From Selaginella moellendorffii (taxonomy: Eukaryota; Streptophyta; Lycopodiopsida; Selaginellales; Selaginellaceae): a DNA stretch of 64,000 bases. Below the pieces are notes generated by a model. It saw nothing but the letters and a program-made list of their open reading frames with translations. It ran no database searches and was not told where the DNA came from. Location: positions 291,437 to 355,436 of the forward strand of contig NW_003314359.1 of assembly GCF_000143415.4 (NCBI RefSeq). Direction: 5' to 3'. The position numbers and the translations under genes were made by a program. The number at the start of each line of letters is the position of its first letter. Position 1 is the stretch's first letter. Positions 30,708 to 41,449 of this stretch are shown piece after piece.

Positions 30708-31967
30708 ATGGCCAAAGGCGACCGGATTCGAGGGCGCTGGAGCGGTAGCGCCAGCGGTAGGGCTTTGTGCACAGCAGTGCTGGCGACGCTGGCGCTCATG
30801 TCCGTGGCGCTCTTCCTCCTCGTGGGTGTGGGAATTGTGGGCGTTCCGGCGGGATTGAATCACTCAGACGCTTCCATCTCGCTGCGGCTACCCGATCGTT
30901 TACTGGAACAAATGTGGGTGTTTTTAGGCGAAATTTCTCGCTACCTAGTCCTTTGATTGGCTCGTTTTCTCGTGTTTTTTCAGAGAAGAGGTTGGCGAAG
31001 GGAAGCATGAGCCTTGGTCGGAGATTATCTCGTGGACGCCTCGAGCTTCCCTTGTTCACAACTTTCTAGTAAGTCGATCCGGAAAAGTGGTTTTTTGTGC
31101 TCGTTTCTTAGACGTGATCATACTTGACAGACCGACGATGAATGCGACCATCTGATCCGAGTCGCGATGCCCCTCATGCAAAAGTCCACTGTTGTGGATA
31201 GCCAAACCGGTGGAAGCCGCGATAGCAGGTTTTTTACTACGCTTTCCACCTTAACGAGTGAAATAATCTGGATACCACAGGGTGCGGACGAGCTCGGGGA
31301 TGTTCTTGAACCGAGGACAGGACAGAGTTATATCTGAGATCGAGGACAAGATTGCAAAGCTAACTTTCATTCCAAAGGGTAAGCACACTTTTCCCGATCA
31401 GTTCTTTGGTTTGCTGACTGTTACACTTTGAAGATCATGGAGAGGGAATTCAGGTTCTTCACTACGAACCCGGCCAGAAGTACGACGCTCACCACGACTT
31501 CTTCTATGACACCGTCAACACCAGAAACGGTGGCCAGAGAATAGCGACGCTCCTCATGTACTTGTAAGTGTGAGAAGATGGTTTCTGATTCATCAAAGTG
31601 ATGCTTATTGGGAAAGAACAGGACGGATGTGGAGGAAGGTGGCGAGACTGTGTTCCCCAAATCGGCCAAGAACTCGAGCTCGCTTCCATGGCATAATCAG
31701 CTCTCGGAGTGTGGGAGGCGTGGGGTTTCAGTGCGGCCAAAGAGAGGAGACGCGCTGCTGTTTTGGAGCATGTCACCCGACGCGCAGCTCGATCACTCGA
31801 GCTTACACGGTGAGCTTTCTTTCCTTCAAGTTAATCGCAGTATTGAAGAGCTTCGTCCATTTTTATTTTATTTTTAATTTTTGCTTCATCCAGGAGGGTG
31901 TCCGGTGATCAAAGGTGACAAGTGGTCCGCCACCAAGTGGATGCGAGTCTCGGAATACAAGCTTTGA
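30708..31967 (+). CDS. P4H: Prolyl 4-hydroxylase, type II membrane protein of ER/Golgi
   Basis: Seven exons (30708-30913, 30984-31068, 31131-31228, 31281-31378, 31434-31563, 31622-31809, 31894-31967) give 292 residues, the typical size of plant P4Hs. A single TM anchor follows the N-terminus (ATLALMSVALFLLVGVGIVG). The catalytic domain has SECDHLIRVAMPLMQKSTVV, the iron ligands in YDAHHDFF (HxD), ATLLMYLTDVEEGGETVFP, and DHSSLHGGCPVIKGDKWSAT with the distal His and the Lys that binds 2-oxoglutarate. The enzyme hydroxylates proline in cell-wall extensins and arabinogalactan proteins. Exon 1 donor at 30914 was chosen on phase. Nothing unusual is seen. Confidence 0.93.
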
Positions 31968-32089
31968 TAGATCGGGTTTTCGAATCACACATTTAACGCT
32001 TGTTTGCGTTGTTTTGTAAGTCTAGAATCTATGCAATCCAACAGACATTTCAATATTGCTGAGTAGAGCAAGTCCTTTACAAAGAAGAT

Positions 32090-32161
32090 GGTCCTATGGT
32101 CTAGTGGTAAGGACACTGGACTCTGAATCCAGTAGCCCGAGTTCAAATCTCGGTAGGACCT
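32090..32161 (+). tRNA. trnQ-CUG: tRNA-Gln (CTG)
   Basis: A 72-base cloverleaf: acceptor arm GGTCCTA / TAGGACC, D-arm TCTAGTGGTAAGGA, anticodon stem CTGGA / TCCAG with loop CTCTGAA (anticodon CTG), and T-arm CCGAG-TTCAAAT-CTCGG. Box A (TGGTCTAGTGG) and box B (GTTCAAATC) are intact. There is no intron and no encoded CCA, as in nuclear genes. Confidence 0.95.
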
Positions 32162-32979
32162 GTTGTCAAGCAGCATTCGCTTTTTTAGCCATGGTTTCAT
32201 TTCATGGGAAACTATAAATGCACGTCTTAGGGCTCTAGAAAGCAGGTAAAGCTTTTTGGTCGTCGCAGTAGATGGCACGTATGCACCACCTTGTTAATCT
32301 TCCTTTTGACCTTGTCTTGTGGTAGAAGGATAAGACGAAGCCTAGATCACAAAGCACAGATTACAGCGACGCTTTGTGGTCGAGGAGGTAAAGAGACATG
32401 CGCCAGCTACTTAAACGACTCTTGCCCGCTCGAGGATACATACTTGAAAGCACATTGGCGCAACCATTACTTCCCCCTACACCCAAGCACCAGCCACCGC
32501 AGCTCTTGCTGCTCGAGCAGCAGCCAACTTCTGTGCAAGGGCCGACTCTTGAGCAGCAACTCAACAAACTCGTGTTTGTGCCACGAGCTCCCATAAAGAC
32601 TAGCGGAGAATCCAAAAATAATTCAGTGAGTACATGAATTGGTTGAATTAGCTGAACAAGTTGCCGCATCTTGCCACAACTTTCAATGAACAAGTTGAGC
32701 TTGCGACACTTGATTTCTTCAATAGGAAGTCATGCGAATGTGCTGGTGGCCAACTCTACTATTCTCATTGTTCATGAATAAAATGAAGCTGGATTCTCTT
32801 GGACAACCCTTTGAGCAACGTCTTGAGCTTTGAGCCAGATAGCTTCTTTGAGTGCTATTGTGGCAACAGTAATTGAAGAGGTGATTCAAGGTAACCTCAA
32901 GGTAACTTCCTCTCAACGTTATCAAATCATACACATTCAGATGAAATCTCCTTGGATTGAATGCTTGATGATGTAAGAT
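32162..32979. other. Intergenic, no gene supported
   Basis: One Gln/Pro/Leu-rich frame (32398-32637, plus) has no recognisable domain or neighbouring exons. No repeat structure or RNA gene is visible. Confidence 0.45.
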
Positions 32980-33180
32980 TGTAATCGAAGTAGCTTAGCT
33001 CAAAGCATTGAGGCCTGACAAGAACAGAAGTAAATTCTTTTATTCTCAACAGGAAATATTCCTACCTGTAGTTGTTCGCAATGTCCAAATTCCAAAACTA
33101 GCCTGTAAAACAAAATGAATGAAGGTTAGAAGATCCAAGAAAATCTCATTGAATTATTCTGGTGAGACCAAAACTCACCA
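32980..33180 (-). pseudogene. Partial tandem duplicate of the WW-like plastid gene
   Basis: 32985-33077 repeats 33373-33482 (end of exon 2, intron, start of exon 3), and 33096-33150 repeats 33258-33312 (start of exon 4 and its intron). The order is rearranged so that an exon 4 start is fused directly to the exon 2 end. No open frame survives. Confidence 0.75.
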
Positions 33181-33195
33181 GCTTTGGCCAGCTTA

Positions 33196-33818
33196 TTAAG
33201 CCCATGGCGGAGGATTCTTCAGCAAAGGATTGGACAGCCTTGCACGCAATCGTTCCAAAGCTAGCCTGTAAAACAAAATGAATGAAGGTTAGGAGATCCA
33301 AGAAAATCTTTTAAACGAGAATTCGCAGACTTGGATTCACTGTCTTTGCTGGCTTCGATTCTGGCAGTCAGATAATCGAAGTAGCTTAGCTCAAAGCATT
33401 GAGGCCTGACAAGAACAGAATTAAAATCTTTTATTCTACTTTTCAACAGGAAAGCTTCCTACCTGTAGTTGTTCGCAATGTCCCCAAATTTATCGGTGTC
33501 GGCCGCGAGCAAAATCGCCGTGAGCTCCTCTTCCGCAAGAACAGGAGTAAGAGGCTCCTCAGGAAAACTTGGCAAATTCCATCTCGTCTCATTCGTTTTG
33601 ATGTTCCAGTAGTAAGGCTGCATGCACGAAAAGCTCAGAGACTAAGAACATAGACTTAGAACACGATACAATACCTTTCCAGACGAAGAATCCACGACTT
33701 CCTTCCAGCAGCATCTCACGAACGCAGAGATCCTCCTGCGCCTCTGGCCGGAGCAATCCAATAGCGGCGAGACGCCGCATTGGAGAGGCGCGGCAATCAC
33801 GAAGCTCGCGCTCGCCAT
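33196..33818 (-). CDS. Small plastid-targeted protein with WW-like motif
   Basis: Exons 33818-33675, 33617-33463, 33405-33331 and 33265-33196 encode 147 residues. MASASFVIAAPLQCGVSPLL resembles a plastid transit peptide. A WW-type motif spans the first splice: CWKEVVDSSSGK + PYYWNIKTNETRWNLPSFPE, with the two Trp and the YYW core in place. The rest is acidic and then helical (LALERLRARL) and ends NPPPWA. WW modules bind proline-rich peptides, usually in nucleus or cytosol, so a plastid form is unusual. The last donor (GTCTGC, at 33330) is weak and was chosen because it alone keeps the final exon open; without it the protein would end after KDFLGSPNLHSF. Confidence 0.65.
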
Positions 33819-34057
33819 CAAGAACCCTAAAAATCCGCATAGAAGAATGCTCCTCACCCTTTATACCTGGAAGGAAAAAAGCTTACATTGCATGTAAGAA
33901 ATCTTCAAGTTATTCAATGTTTTAGAACAAAAAACGACTTACACGAGAACGTAAGCCTGGCTTCTTCGTGTTTCCAGCTCGCTCTTTTGTTTCACCCTCT
34001 CGATCGATCAAAGCTCTACTTCTCTGAGTTCTTTCTCTTGGACTCCTCCAGATCATA

Positions 34058-35361
34058 TCAGATCACTCCATTCGACGTCGACGATGGCGACGGCAGGACG
34101 AACTTTCGCTCGTAGAAACCGGTGATCTGGTCCGCGACTGCCCACATAATCGCTTGCCCGGGAGGAATTCTCATCAGCCTGGGCAGCAGGCCCTTCCACA
34201 GCGCGAGCACGCCTTCCTCGGCTCGAATGGTGGCGATCGCGTGAAACATCCCAGAGTACTTTGGATTCTTCTTGCTCTGCGCCATGAGCCGCGTCTTGAC
34301 AACGTCGAAAGGCCCCGTGCAAACGGGGCCGACGCACCCGGCCAGGAATCCCGACGCCATGGACTGCCAAGGTTGTAGAGTTCGTCCGTCGCCTTCGTGC
34401 TTCTTCCACAGCATGGAGTCGAAGGTGTTCTTGGCGGTGAACATGGCGGCCTGGTTGATCCCGTTGCGCATCACGGTGGGGAGAGCCCCCGACCAGAGGC
34501 CCAGGATCCCCTCTTGCTGGATGATCGTTCAGAGGCCCAGGATCCCCTCTTGCTGGATGATCGTTCCAGCGCAGTGGATCGGGCCCTTGTACAGGAGCTT
34601 GTCACGGCTGAGGCCCCGCTGCTGCTGGAGCCTGATCTTCACCACCTGTAGATCACGCATGGAAGTCAAAAGAAACGATGAGATCACTAGGAACTCACGT
34701 ATTTTCGACACCAAGTATCACGAAGCTCTCCAAGAATTGCGAGGATAACAGAAGAGCTCACGCAATGATCGTTCGTCGAAGGGACTTCTACCGGGAACAC
34801 CAAAAGTTACTGACCAGCCAAGAACAAAAAGAATCGAGGACGAATCAAGCACAATCTACACACAAACTCTAGCAGTGAGGAAAACGCAAGGAACTCACGC
34901 TCTTTCACGACAGGCGAAAAAACAAAGCAAGAAGAAAACAAGAGAGAGCGACTAACCTCGAATGGTGTGACGATAACGAGCGCTTCCAGCACTCCAGCTC
35001 CAAATCCCGAGGCCAGCCTCGCCGCGGAGCTGAGCTTGCCCGTGTCGGAATCGGCCAGAAACGTCTGGAGCAGCGCGTTGGTCCCCATTCGCAGCGTGTA
35101 CTTGAGCGTCAGATGCGTGGCGAAGGGCGTCAATCCCTTCCACAGCGCCCGCACGCCCTCGCTCTTGACGATCGTGACGCCGCAGTTGGCGATCCCCCTG
35201 TACTGCCTCGCGGTGTCCAGCTGCAGCCTCGTCTTGATCACATCGATCGGCTGGAGGCAGCTCGCCTCCACAATGCCGCCCAGCGATCCCGACAGCGCCT
35301 TCACATAGGGCGGCACCACCGTGTCCTGCTGCTGCTGCTGCCGCGATGATCCAGCGGCCAT
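34058..35361 (-). CDS. Mitochondrial succinate/fumarate carrier (SFC1-like) interrupted by an in-frame stop
   Basis: Exons 35361-34957 and 34645-34058. Three mitochondrial carrier repeats with PxD/ExxR-type signatures are present: QPIDVIKTRLQL, TPFEVVKIRLQQQ, and GPFDVVKTRLMAQ, each followed by a GxxxLWKG- or WSG-type block. The sequence is closest to plant SFC1, which exchanges succinate and fumarate across the inner membrane. An exact 36-bp tandem duplication (34494-34565) in repeat 2 makes the peptide TIIQQEGILGL occur twice, and the first copy ends in TGA (34529-34531) where the second has TGG. Everything else is open. The allele is therefore either a recent null, a case of readthrough, or an assembly error. 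The upstream 5' half and the downstream half both look under normal coding constraint. Confidence 0.85.
34494..34565. repeat. Exact 36-bp tandem duplication inside the carrier gene
   Basis: CAGAGGCCCAGGATCCCCTC begins each of two adjacent identical 36-bp units, at 34494 and 34530. The junction base creates the premature TGA on the coding (minus) strand. There are no differences between the units, which implies a very recent event or an assembly artefact. Confidence 0.95.
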
Positions 35362-35800
35362 GGCCGCGATCCAATGCCAAGAACCCTAAATAAAACAGGA
35401 AAAGCGAATAACACGTGGCGGACAACCAACACACTCGAAAGAACCCTAAAAACAGAGTGCCAGTCACATCAATCTCGACATTCCTGACAGAATTGGCTAC
35501 TCCCACTTGAATTACAGTACATGGGGTGATCTGTATCATTCCAGTACAGCAAACCTCTCGATTGATTGCATGAATTCAAACTTTTTCCAGTCTCCTCACT
35601 GCACCAGGGAGAAATCAATTCCTCCCCAAGAGCGCACTCAAGCGCGAAGGACAAAGAGAGCCGAGACTAATTCTTTCCATTCGAATGGGCACAAATCAAC
35701 CATAAGCTGCTCAAACACCCAGCAAGTATACAGAGCGAGCTACACGGACGGACGAATTGCAAGATCCTTCGCTCTCTCACGTCTCACCCAGCTCGCCAAT

Positions 35801-37911
35801 TCAGTGTTCTCTCCCGGCCGCTTCCAGCTCCTCCTGCTTGCGCTGTTGCATCATCCGCAGCCCCATGTACCTGAGAGAGAGAGAGAAGCACACAACCGGA
35901 TCAGCCAAGAACACCATCGCCAAAACTTCTAGCTCTCACCTCCCAAGCATCATCACCGTGGCCTGAGGATTGGCCCCCGGCGTCGAGTTGAACGTAGAGA
36001 TGTCGATCACCCGCAGCGCCTCGGTGCCGATCACCCGGTGCTCCTTGTCCACCACGCCCCCAACCAGGCACCCACCATGCGCGTGCCAGATGGTAACCAC
36101 GCTATCCACACAGTACTGCGCCAGCGCGGTGTCGTTGGACGTGTCCGCCGGCGGTATGAATCCGCTGGCCGCCTGGAGCACGAACGCCAGGTTCTGCGGC
36201 ACCTGGCTCGCCTTCTGGTAGCTAAACTTGTGGAATGCCGGCGCGCGCACCGTCTTGCTGATCACCTTCACCGCCTGGACGCACACCGCCAGATCCCGCG
36301 GGTGCTGGTAGTAATTGTAGCGAACGATCGGGTTGTCCCTCACGTCCGTGGTCTTCAGCCGCAAGAACCCCTTGGAGAAGGGCCCCGAGACCTTCTGGAC
36401 CACGTACGTGAGCTGTGGGAGATATGGGAGCACGAAGTCCGGGGGGCTGCGGACGAGCTCCAGGTACGCCGGGTTGACGAGCTTGGCCGGGTCCTTGAGC
36501 ATCTGCACGAAGCACTGGATCAAGCCCGTGGTGTTTTGCCCCGCGCTGAGCTCCTCGATGTAGCTGCCGAACTCGGTGATGCCAGCGACGTTGACGAGCG
36601 AGTATGGCTGCTCCGTGGAGCCGGCGCTGAAGAAGACGTTGTTCGGGTTGTCCGCCATCGCTTGCCCAACCTGGGGGTGGTCCAGAACGAGCGGGATGCC
36701 CAGCGCCGAGAGCTCCGACTTTGGGCCGATGCCGCTCAGCTGGAGGAGCTGCGGGCTGCCCACGGCGCCCGAGGAGACGATCACCTCGCCGCGCGGTGCC
36801 AGCGTCGCGGTGTGGGAGCCGCCCAGCTTGTCCGTGTACGATACGCCGACGGCGCGCGGTTTGCCGGACTTGACTGCGGACGGAGGACAAAAAGGTGGCG
36901 GTAAGCTACGTTATGGGGACATTAAAGGCGAACATCATTACACACACAAGAACAAAGAACACGTCTCTCGTGAAAAGTTAATGTTAGTACTTCCTGCAAA
37001 CATTCAAAACCGTCGAGCAAGCATTCGAGATCGACGCAGACATGAGACCAGGAAAGACAGTCCGAGACTTACCCGAGGCTGGATCAAAGAGGACCTTGTG
37101 CACCGTGGCGTGGATGAGGACGCGAGTGTTGGCCGGGGTGGCGTACTCCAGGAGGTCCGCAGCGGTGTGCCGCTTGCCCTGGGGATCGAAGATGGTGCCG
37201 CCCACCTTGGAGCCGACGAGGTGCTCGTACGTGAACCCATTGTCAGGCACCACCCCGGACTGGATCATGGCTGCCTTGAGCGCCGCCTGCCACTCGGGCA
37301 CCACGGGCTTGAACGCCACCTTCGCCTCCACCCAGCGGTAGCCCTGCTCGACCAGCTCGGGCTCCCAGCCAAACATGGCCACCTCTGCCCGGCTAGCGCG
37401 CGTGTAGAAGCCGGCATTGAGCGCCGTGCCGCCGCCCAGGACGCGGCCGCGGTGGCTCAGCACGCCGTCCTCGGACCGGTAGCCCTGCGCCACGGACGTG
37501 TAGTTGTCGTAGTCGAGGAGATTGACGTGGAAGCCGTCGACGCGCTCGATGGTGGAGACGCCGTAAGGCACGCCGCCGCGCTCCAGGAGGAGGACCGAAT
37601 GCTTGGCGGAGAGGGTGGCGGCCATGGCGCAGCCAGCGGCGCCGCCGCCCACGATAATGTAGTCGTATTGCTTGGCGGGTGGCGATCGGGATGCATCCTT
37701 GAGGAACGAGTACTTGTGGTCTGTAAGAAACCACTTGTTAGAAATGCTGCAAGAGAGCGCGTTGCTTCAAAAGAGAGAGCTCCAACTCACTTGTACCACT
37801 GGGATGGGCTCCATTACGTGGGCGAGTTGGGGAGGTCGACTCTGCGAGAGTGGCGGAGAGGAGGAGGAGGTAGAAGGAAAGCGCGAGAGAGATCGCCGCC
37901 GCTGACTCCAT
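35801..37911 (-). CDS. HOTHEAD-like GMC oxidoreductase, secreted
   Basis: Exons 37911-37791, 37720-37073, 36873-35940 and 35870-35801 give 590 residues. An N-terminal signal peptide (AISLALSFYLLLLSATLAES) is followed by the ADP-binding motif YDYIIVGGGAAGCAMAATLS, the GMC signature 1 region HRGRVLGGGTALNAGFYTRA, signature 2 (VSSGAVGSPQLLQLSGIGPK) and the C-terminal active-site pair, His in WHAHGGCLVGGVV and Asn in STFNSTPGANPQA. Plant members (HOTHEAD, mandelonitrile lyase-like) are FAD enzymes; HOTHEAD oxidises omega-hydroxy fatty acids for cutin. Substrate here is inferred only from the family. Start at 37911 is the Met that begins the signal peptide. Confidence 0.92.
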
Positions 37912-40408
37912 AGCTCGAGCTGATGGGTGGATTGTTCTCGCCACTTCGGAGGGAGAGAGACCACTCACTGGGAGGCACGGTGGGATGTCTCGAGAAATAT
38001 AGGCGGGGAATGAATGAAGGAGGTAGCGTTGGGAATTGAAGAACAGGCAGAGAAGGGTACAGCCTCGCTCCGCCTGGCCAGCAGCGTCTTTAATGCGGCC
38101 GAGCTGGCCAGCAAACCCGGGCGTCGCGAGTTTTTAGCGCGCCAACAAAATGAGCTTTTGGCCTAAGCGGAGGTGGTGTGTATAAATCCAAGCCGCAGTA
38201 ACAGAGAGAGATTCTATCGATGGTGACACGGAAGCAAAGATTAGAGAGGTCGGAGAGAATCACCAACCGGACAAAAGTATCGTGAAAAGATTGAAAGAAA
38301 GGGTCAATGCCCTTTGAATGGCGTCCACCCAAACAATTCGGTGTTTGATTGTTCTTGTGTAACAAAAAACTGCATGGTCCCTTTCGGTAGCAATCATAAA
38401 TTCCAACCCGCCAACCGACAGACAGAAAAGAAGGAAAGAGAAATATGCTTTTACCGTCGTTCAAAGTTTAAGCTTACTGTTTTCAGAATTCTAAGAAGAA
38501 ATCTCAATACAAAGTGTTACTGGTTGATGTAAAGACCACGAGCCCATGCACCACTGAGTTCCACCTCCAGCAAGAATTCAGGCAGTTGGATCATCCATCT
38601 TGTACCACCAAGGATGGGATTGGTGGCCTTTGGAGGTGTTTATATGTCAGACAGTCATTCACGACGTGGTTCATGTCCTCCACTTTCTCTCAGCTCTCTT
38701 TAACTCTTAGGCTTAGTGTGGCATCCTAGTTCCTCCACGAGTTGATGCCATCGCATTTGGTAACTCGGAAGAATCCTTGGAAGGGGGTGAGGTTGTTATA
38801 TCCCGAATGCACATCGAACCTTTGTCATAGGAATATTGTCCATGTGGCCCCATTCCTGAAGAGGTTGTCACGTCCAATATGTGAGGTCCTCGACGGGCTC
38901 TGTGCACAAGGAGTTTAAGTCTAGCCCCAAGGAGGAAGTCCAACATCAAAGTTGTTCAGAGTCTGCCATCTCCTATAATTCTTGTATGGCGGCATCTGCC
39001 AGCTTTTGTTGGTGTATAAAGTACCTGCTATAGATGTATGTGAGTCTCCATACTAGGAATTCCAGTGCTGTGTAGAGAACAAGGATTGGACATGGGGCTT
39101 TGTAAAATGAAGTGTTTGTTGAGGCCTCCAGTTTGTTCCACAAGTTCAGACTAAGTTGGGGGCTAGCACTCTGCTCCGTAAAGCGCCATGCATTAATAAG
39201 TGTGCTTGATACCACACTGGTGGATGTTCATTTCCGGCAGTCAGATTGTAGTGTGCATGCTCAAATGATGTGCTCTTTGACCCCTAGTTGATTGTCAGGG
39301 ATCATGGCTCAGTAGGATCGTGAAATCTTTGCAAAGCTAGAAACTCACGTACGATGGACGGGAAGTGCTCACAGAACTCCTGCACTAAGTAGTGGCTCAA
39401 GCTCAAGTACTAGCAACAGATCAAGAACAAGCCAGGCTTAGGCCACATATCTGTCCACAAAATAGACTTAGTCATCCATGGGAAAGTTAGCATGATTAGT
39501 TTAAATTTGTACAAACCTTTAAATGGGCTGAATTCTTCTAATTTTTTCTTAGCACTTTTAATCTAGTCCACCATCCTAGTTTGTATTCTTGGCCTTGTAC
39601 TTAGTGCTCACTACTGGCTAGGATTCTTGTGCAATGTGGTAATGTGGCTCTATAAAAATAAAAGATATACTTATGGATGTTTGATATGTATAATTAAGGA
39701 GGTACTAATTACGGGGCAGATTTAAGTAAAGAGCTTTTAATAGTTATATTATATCCCCCAAAGTTCCAAAAATAAATCTCATCTTGATCTCATGATCATA
39801 TGTGTTACAAAAGATCAATGCTCTAAAAACCAAGTCTTCAAAAGTATGAAACTTCATTGCTTTATCACTAAAAGCAAGTCCACCTAGTGCAAAGCATACA
39901 TTATGATGAGGGAGTAATATACTTGGATTAAAGGATCTTGATGAGGGAGTAATATACTCGGATTAAAGGATCTTGATGTTGAGCATCTAGAGGATCCACT
40001 TTGTCTGATCAATATGGAACTTTGGCAAGATTATGACATTGTAATATAAATTGATTGCCATAGCAATTTAGAGTGCCATTTACTCCACTTGCTCTAAACT
40101 TAAGTCCACAAAAACCATGTGTTTTAAAATTGAATCATCAAGTTGCAAGCTGATCAACAAGGTTTTTTATGTGATTGATCTGAACCACATTCCTAGACCA
40201 TGCTTTAGTGCCTTGACTCGTTGGGAAAAATGATGTTTTTAGGTTGTGTCAGGTGCAGTTTATATGTCATTAAATCCTGATTATAGATATGGTTTTCTTA
40301 TACTAAACTTTGATATTAATGTCTTAGAATATACTCAAATATTCTAAGAAAAAAGGCAAATAGAGAACGAGAGTTCGAATCACTTTTTTTTTGGTTTGAG
40401 TTGAGAGG
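37912..40408. other. Gene-poor intergenic region, 2.5 kb
   Basis: 37912-38050 should carry the GMC promoter. 38550-39250 has the look of decayed repeat sequence, with no continuous frame. 39450-40380 is AT-rich and holds a 35-bp tandem duplication at 39905-39974. No gene, RNA gene or complete transposon is supported. Confidence 0.5.
39905..39974. repeat. 35-bp tandem duplication
   Basis: Two adjacent copies of a unit starting GATGAGGGAGTAATATACT, at 39905 and 39940, differ by one base (T/C). Non-coding. Confidence 0.9.
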
Positions 40409-41420
40409 ATGGACAGGGAGACAGCGAAATCCGAGGTAAGCGAGGGTTTTCGCTGGTGACTGATTCGAGCAAGCACGTCGCAATGTCTTCCAGGAATCGA
40501 GGGATTCGGTGCCGGCTTTTCGGGAGAGATTTTGGGATCAGCTCAAACTGTGGAGAAGCAACCCATCCTGGGTCGATGAGCCGCCGATCACTGCAGTACG
40601 AGCGTTGCGTAGGATCGACTGGATTGGTTTTGACTGGCTGTTGCTACTTTCCCAGGTTACTGTTCCCAAAGGAACTCTGTGCCACTTGAAATCCACATTT
40701 AAAGTTGGCCTCCCACCGGAAGCTGTGTTTGGGATCATCACTGATCCAGGAAACAAGCGCGTCTTCAAGAACATCAAGGTAAGTTTTGTCGTGTTTTTTG
40801 TGTTCCTGCTTTAGCTCGAATCTCTAGGAGGTAAAATACCGCAAGGTGATTAAAGCCGAGAACAACAGGCAGCTTGTAGAGGTCGAGCAAGCTGCCATTT
40901 GGAAGTTCCTGTGGTTCTCAGGGACTATAGACGTGCGTGTGCTTGTCGACGAGGATCAAAGCTCACACACGGTGAGGAGATTTTAATGTAGCACAAACTT
41001 ACTGACCATTCTTTTCCTTCCCAGGTTAGCTACAAGCTAGCCAAGGAAGGATTTATGAAGAGATTTGAAGGAACCTGGGAGATAAAGCCGTTTTACGTGG
41101 ATGGTGAGCCGGGTGAAGCAGGCAGAGTAGCGTCACTTGTGAATCTCCATCAGGAAGTTCAGCCAGTTCTGATTCCACCGCCGCCAGTCTCATGGTATGT
41201 TCGAGGAATAACCACGAAGACGACGGAGATGATGATCGGGGATCTCCAAGCGGAGGGGAAAAGGATTAGAGAAGGGAATGAAGACGACGACGAGGCAAAC
41301 TTGCAAGTGAAGAATGAGGATGAGGGGGGAGCATCTAAGAAGGAATGGAAGGCGAAAATGAAGAGCTCGGAAAAATGGAAAACTTCGGGAGAGAATAGCC
41401 GGTGGCGTATCCCAAAGTAG
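40409..41420 (+). CDS. DUF220-like START/SRPBCC-fold plant protein
   Basis: Exons 40409-40435, 40494-40595, 40656-40778, 40828-40971 and 41025-41420 encode 263 residues. The recognisable core begins [20 protein letters not shown] and continues [40 protein letters not shown], and [17 protein letters not shown], the pattern of plant DUF220 proteins with a lipid-binding-like helix-grip fold. The C-terminal 60 residues are highly charged ([17 protein letters not shown]). No function is established. Intron 2 (40596-40655) is 60 bp, in frame and stop-free, so a form 20 residues longer is possible. The stop is 29 bp from the stop of the convergent GlnT gene. Confidence 0.75.
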
Positions 41421-41449
41421 CCATTTGCATTGCAACGAGGTTTCGAGTT

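Noticed and set aside
36576-37913. 445-codon plus-strand open frame
   Set aside because: Lies antisense to the GMC oxidoreductase exons and is rich in Arg/His/Gly, as expected from GC-rich codon bias on the opposite strand.
38090-38464. 124-codon minus-strand frame
   Set aside because: No ATG at a plausible start, no domain, no adjoining exons.
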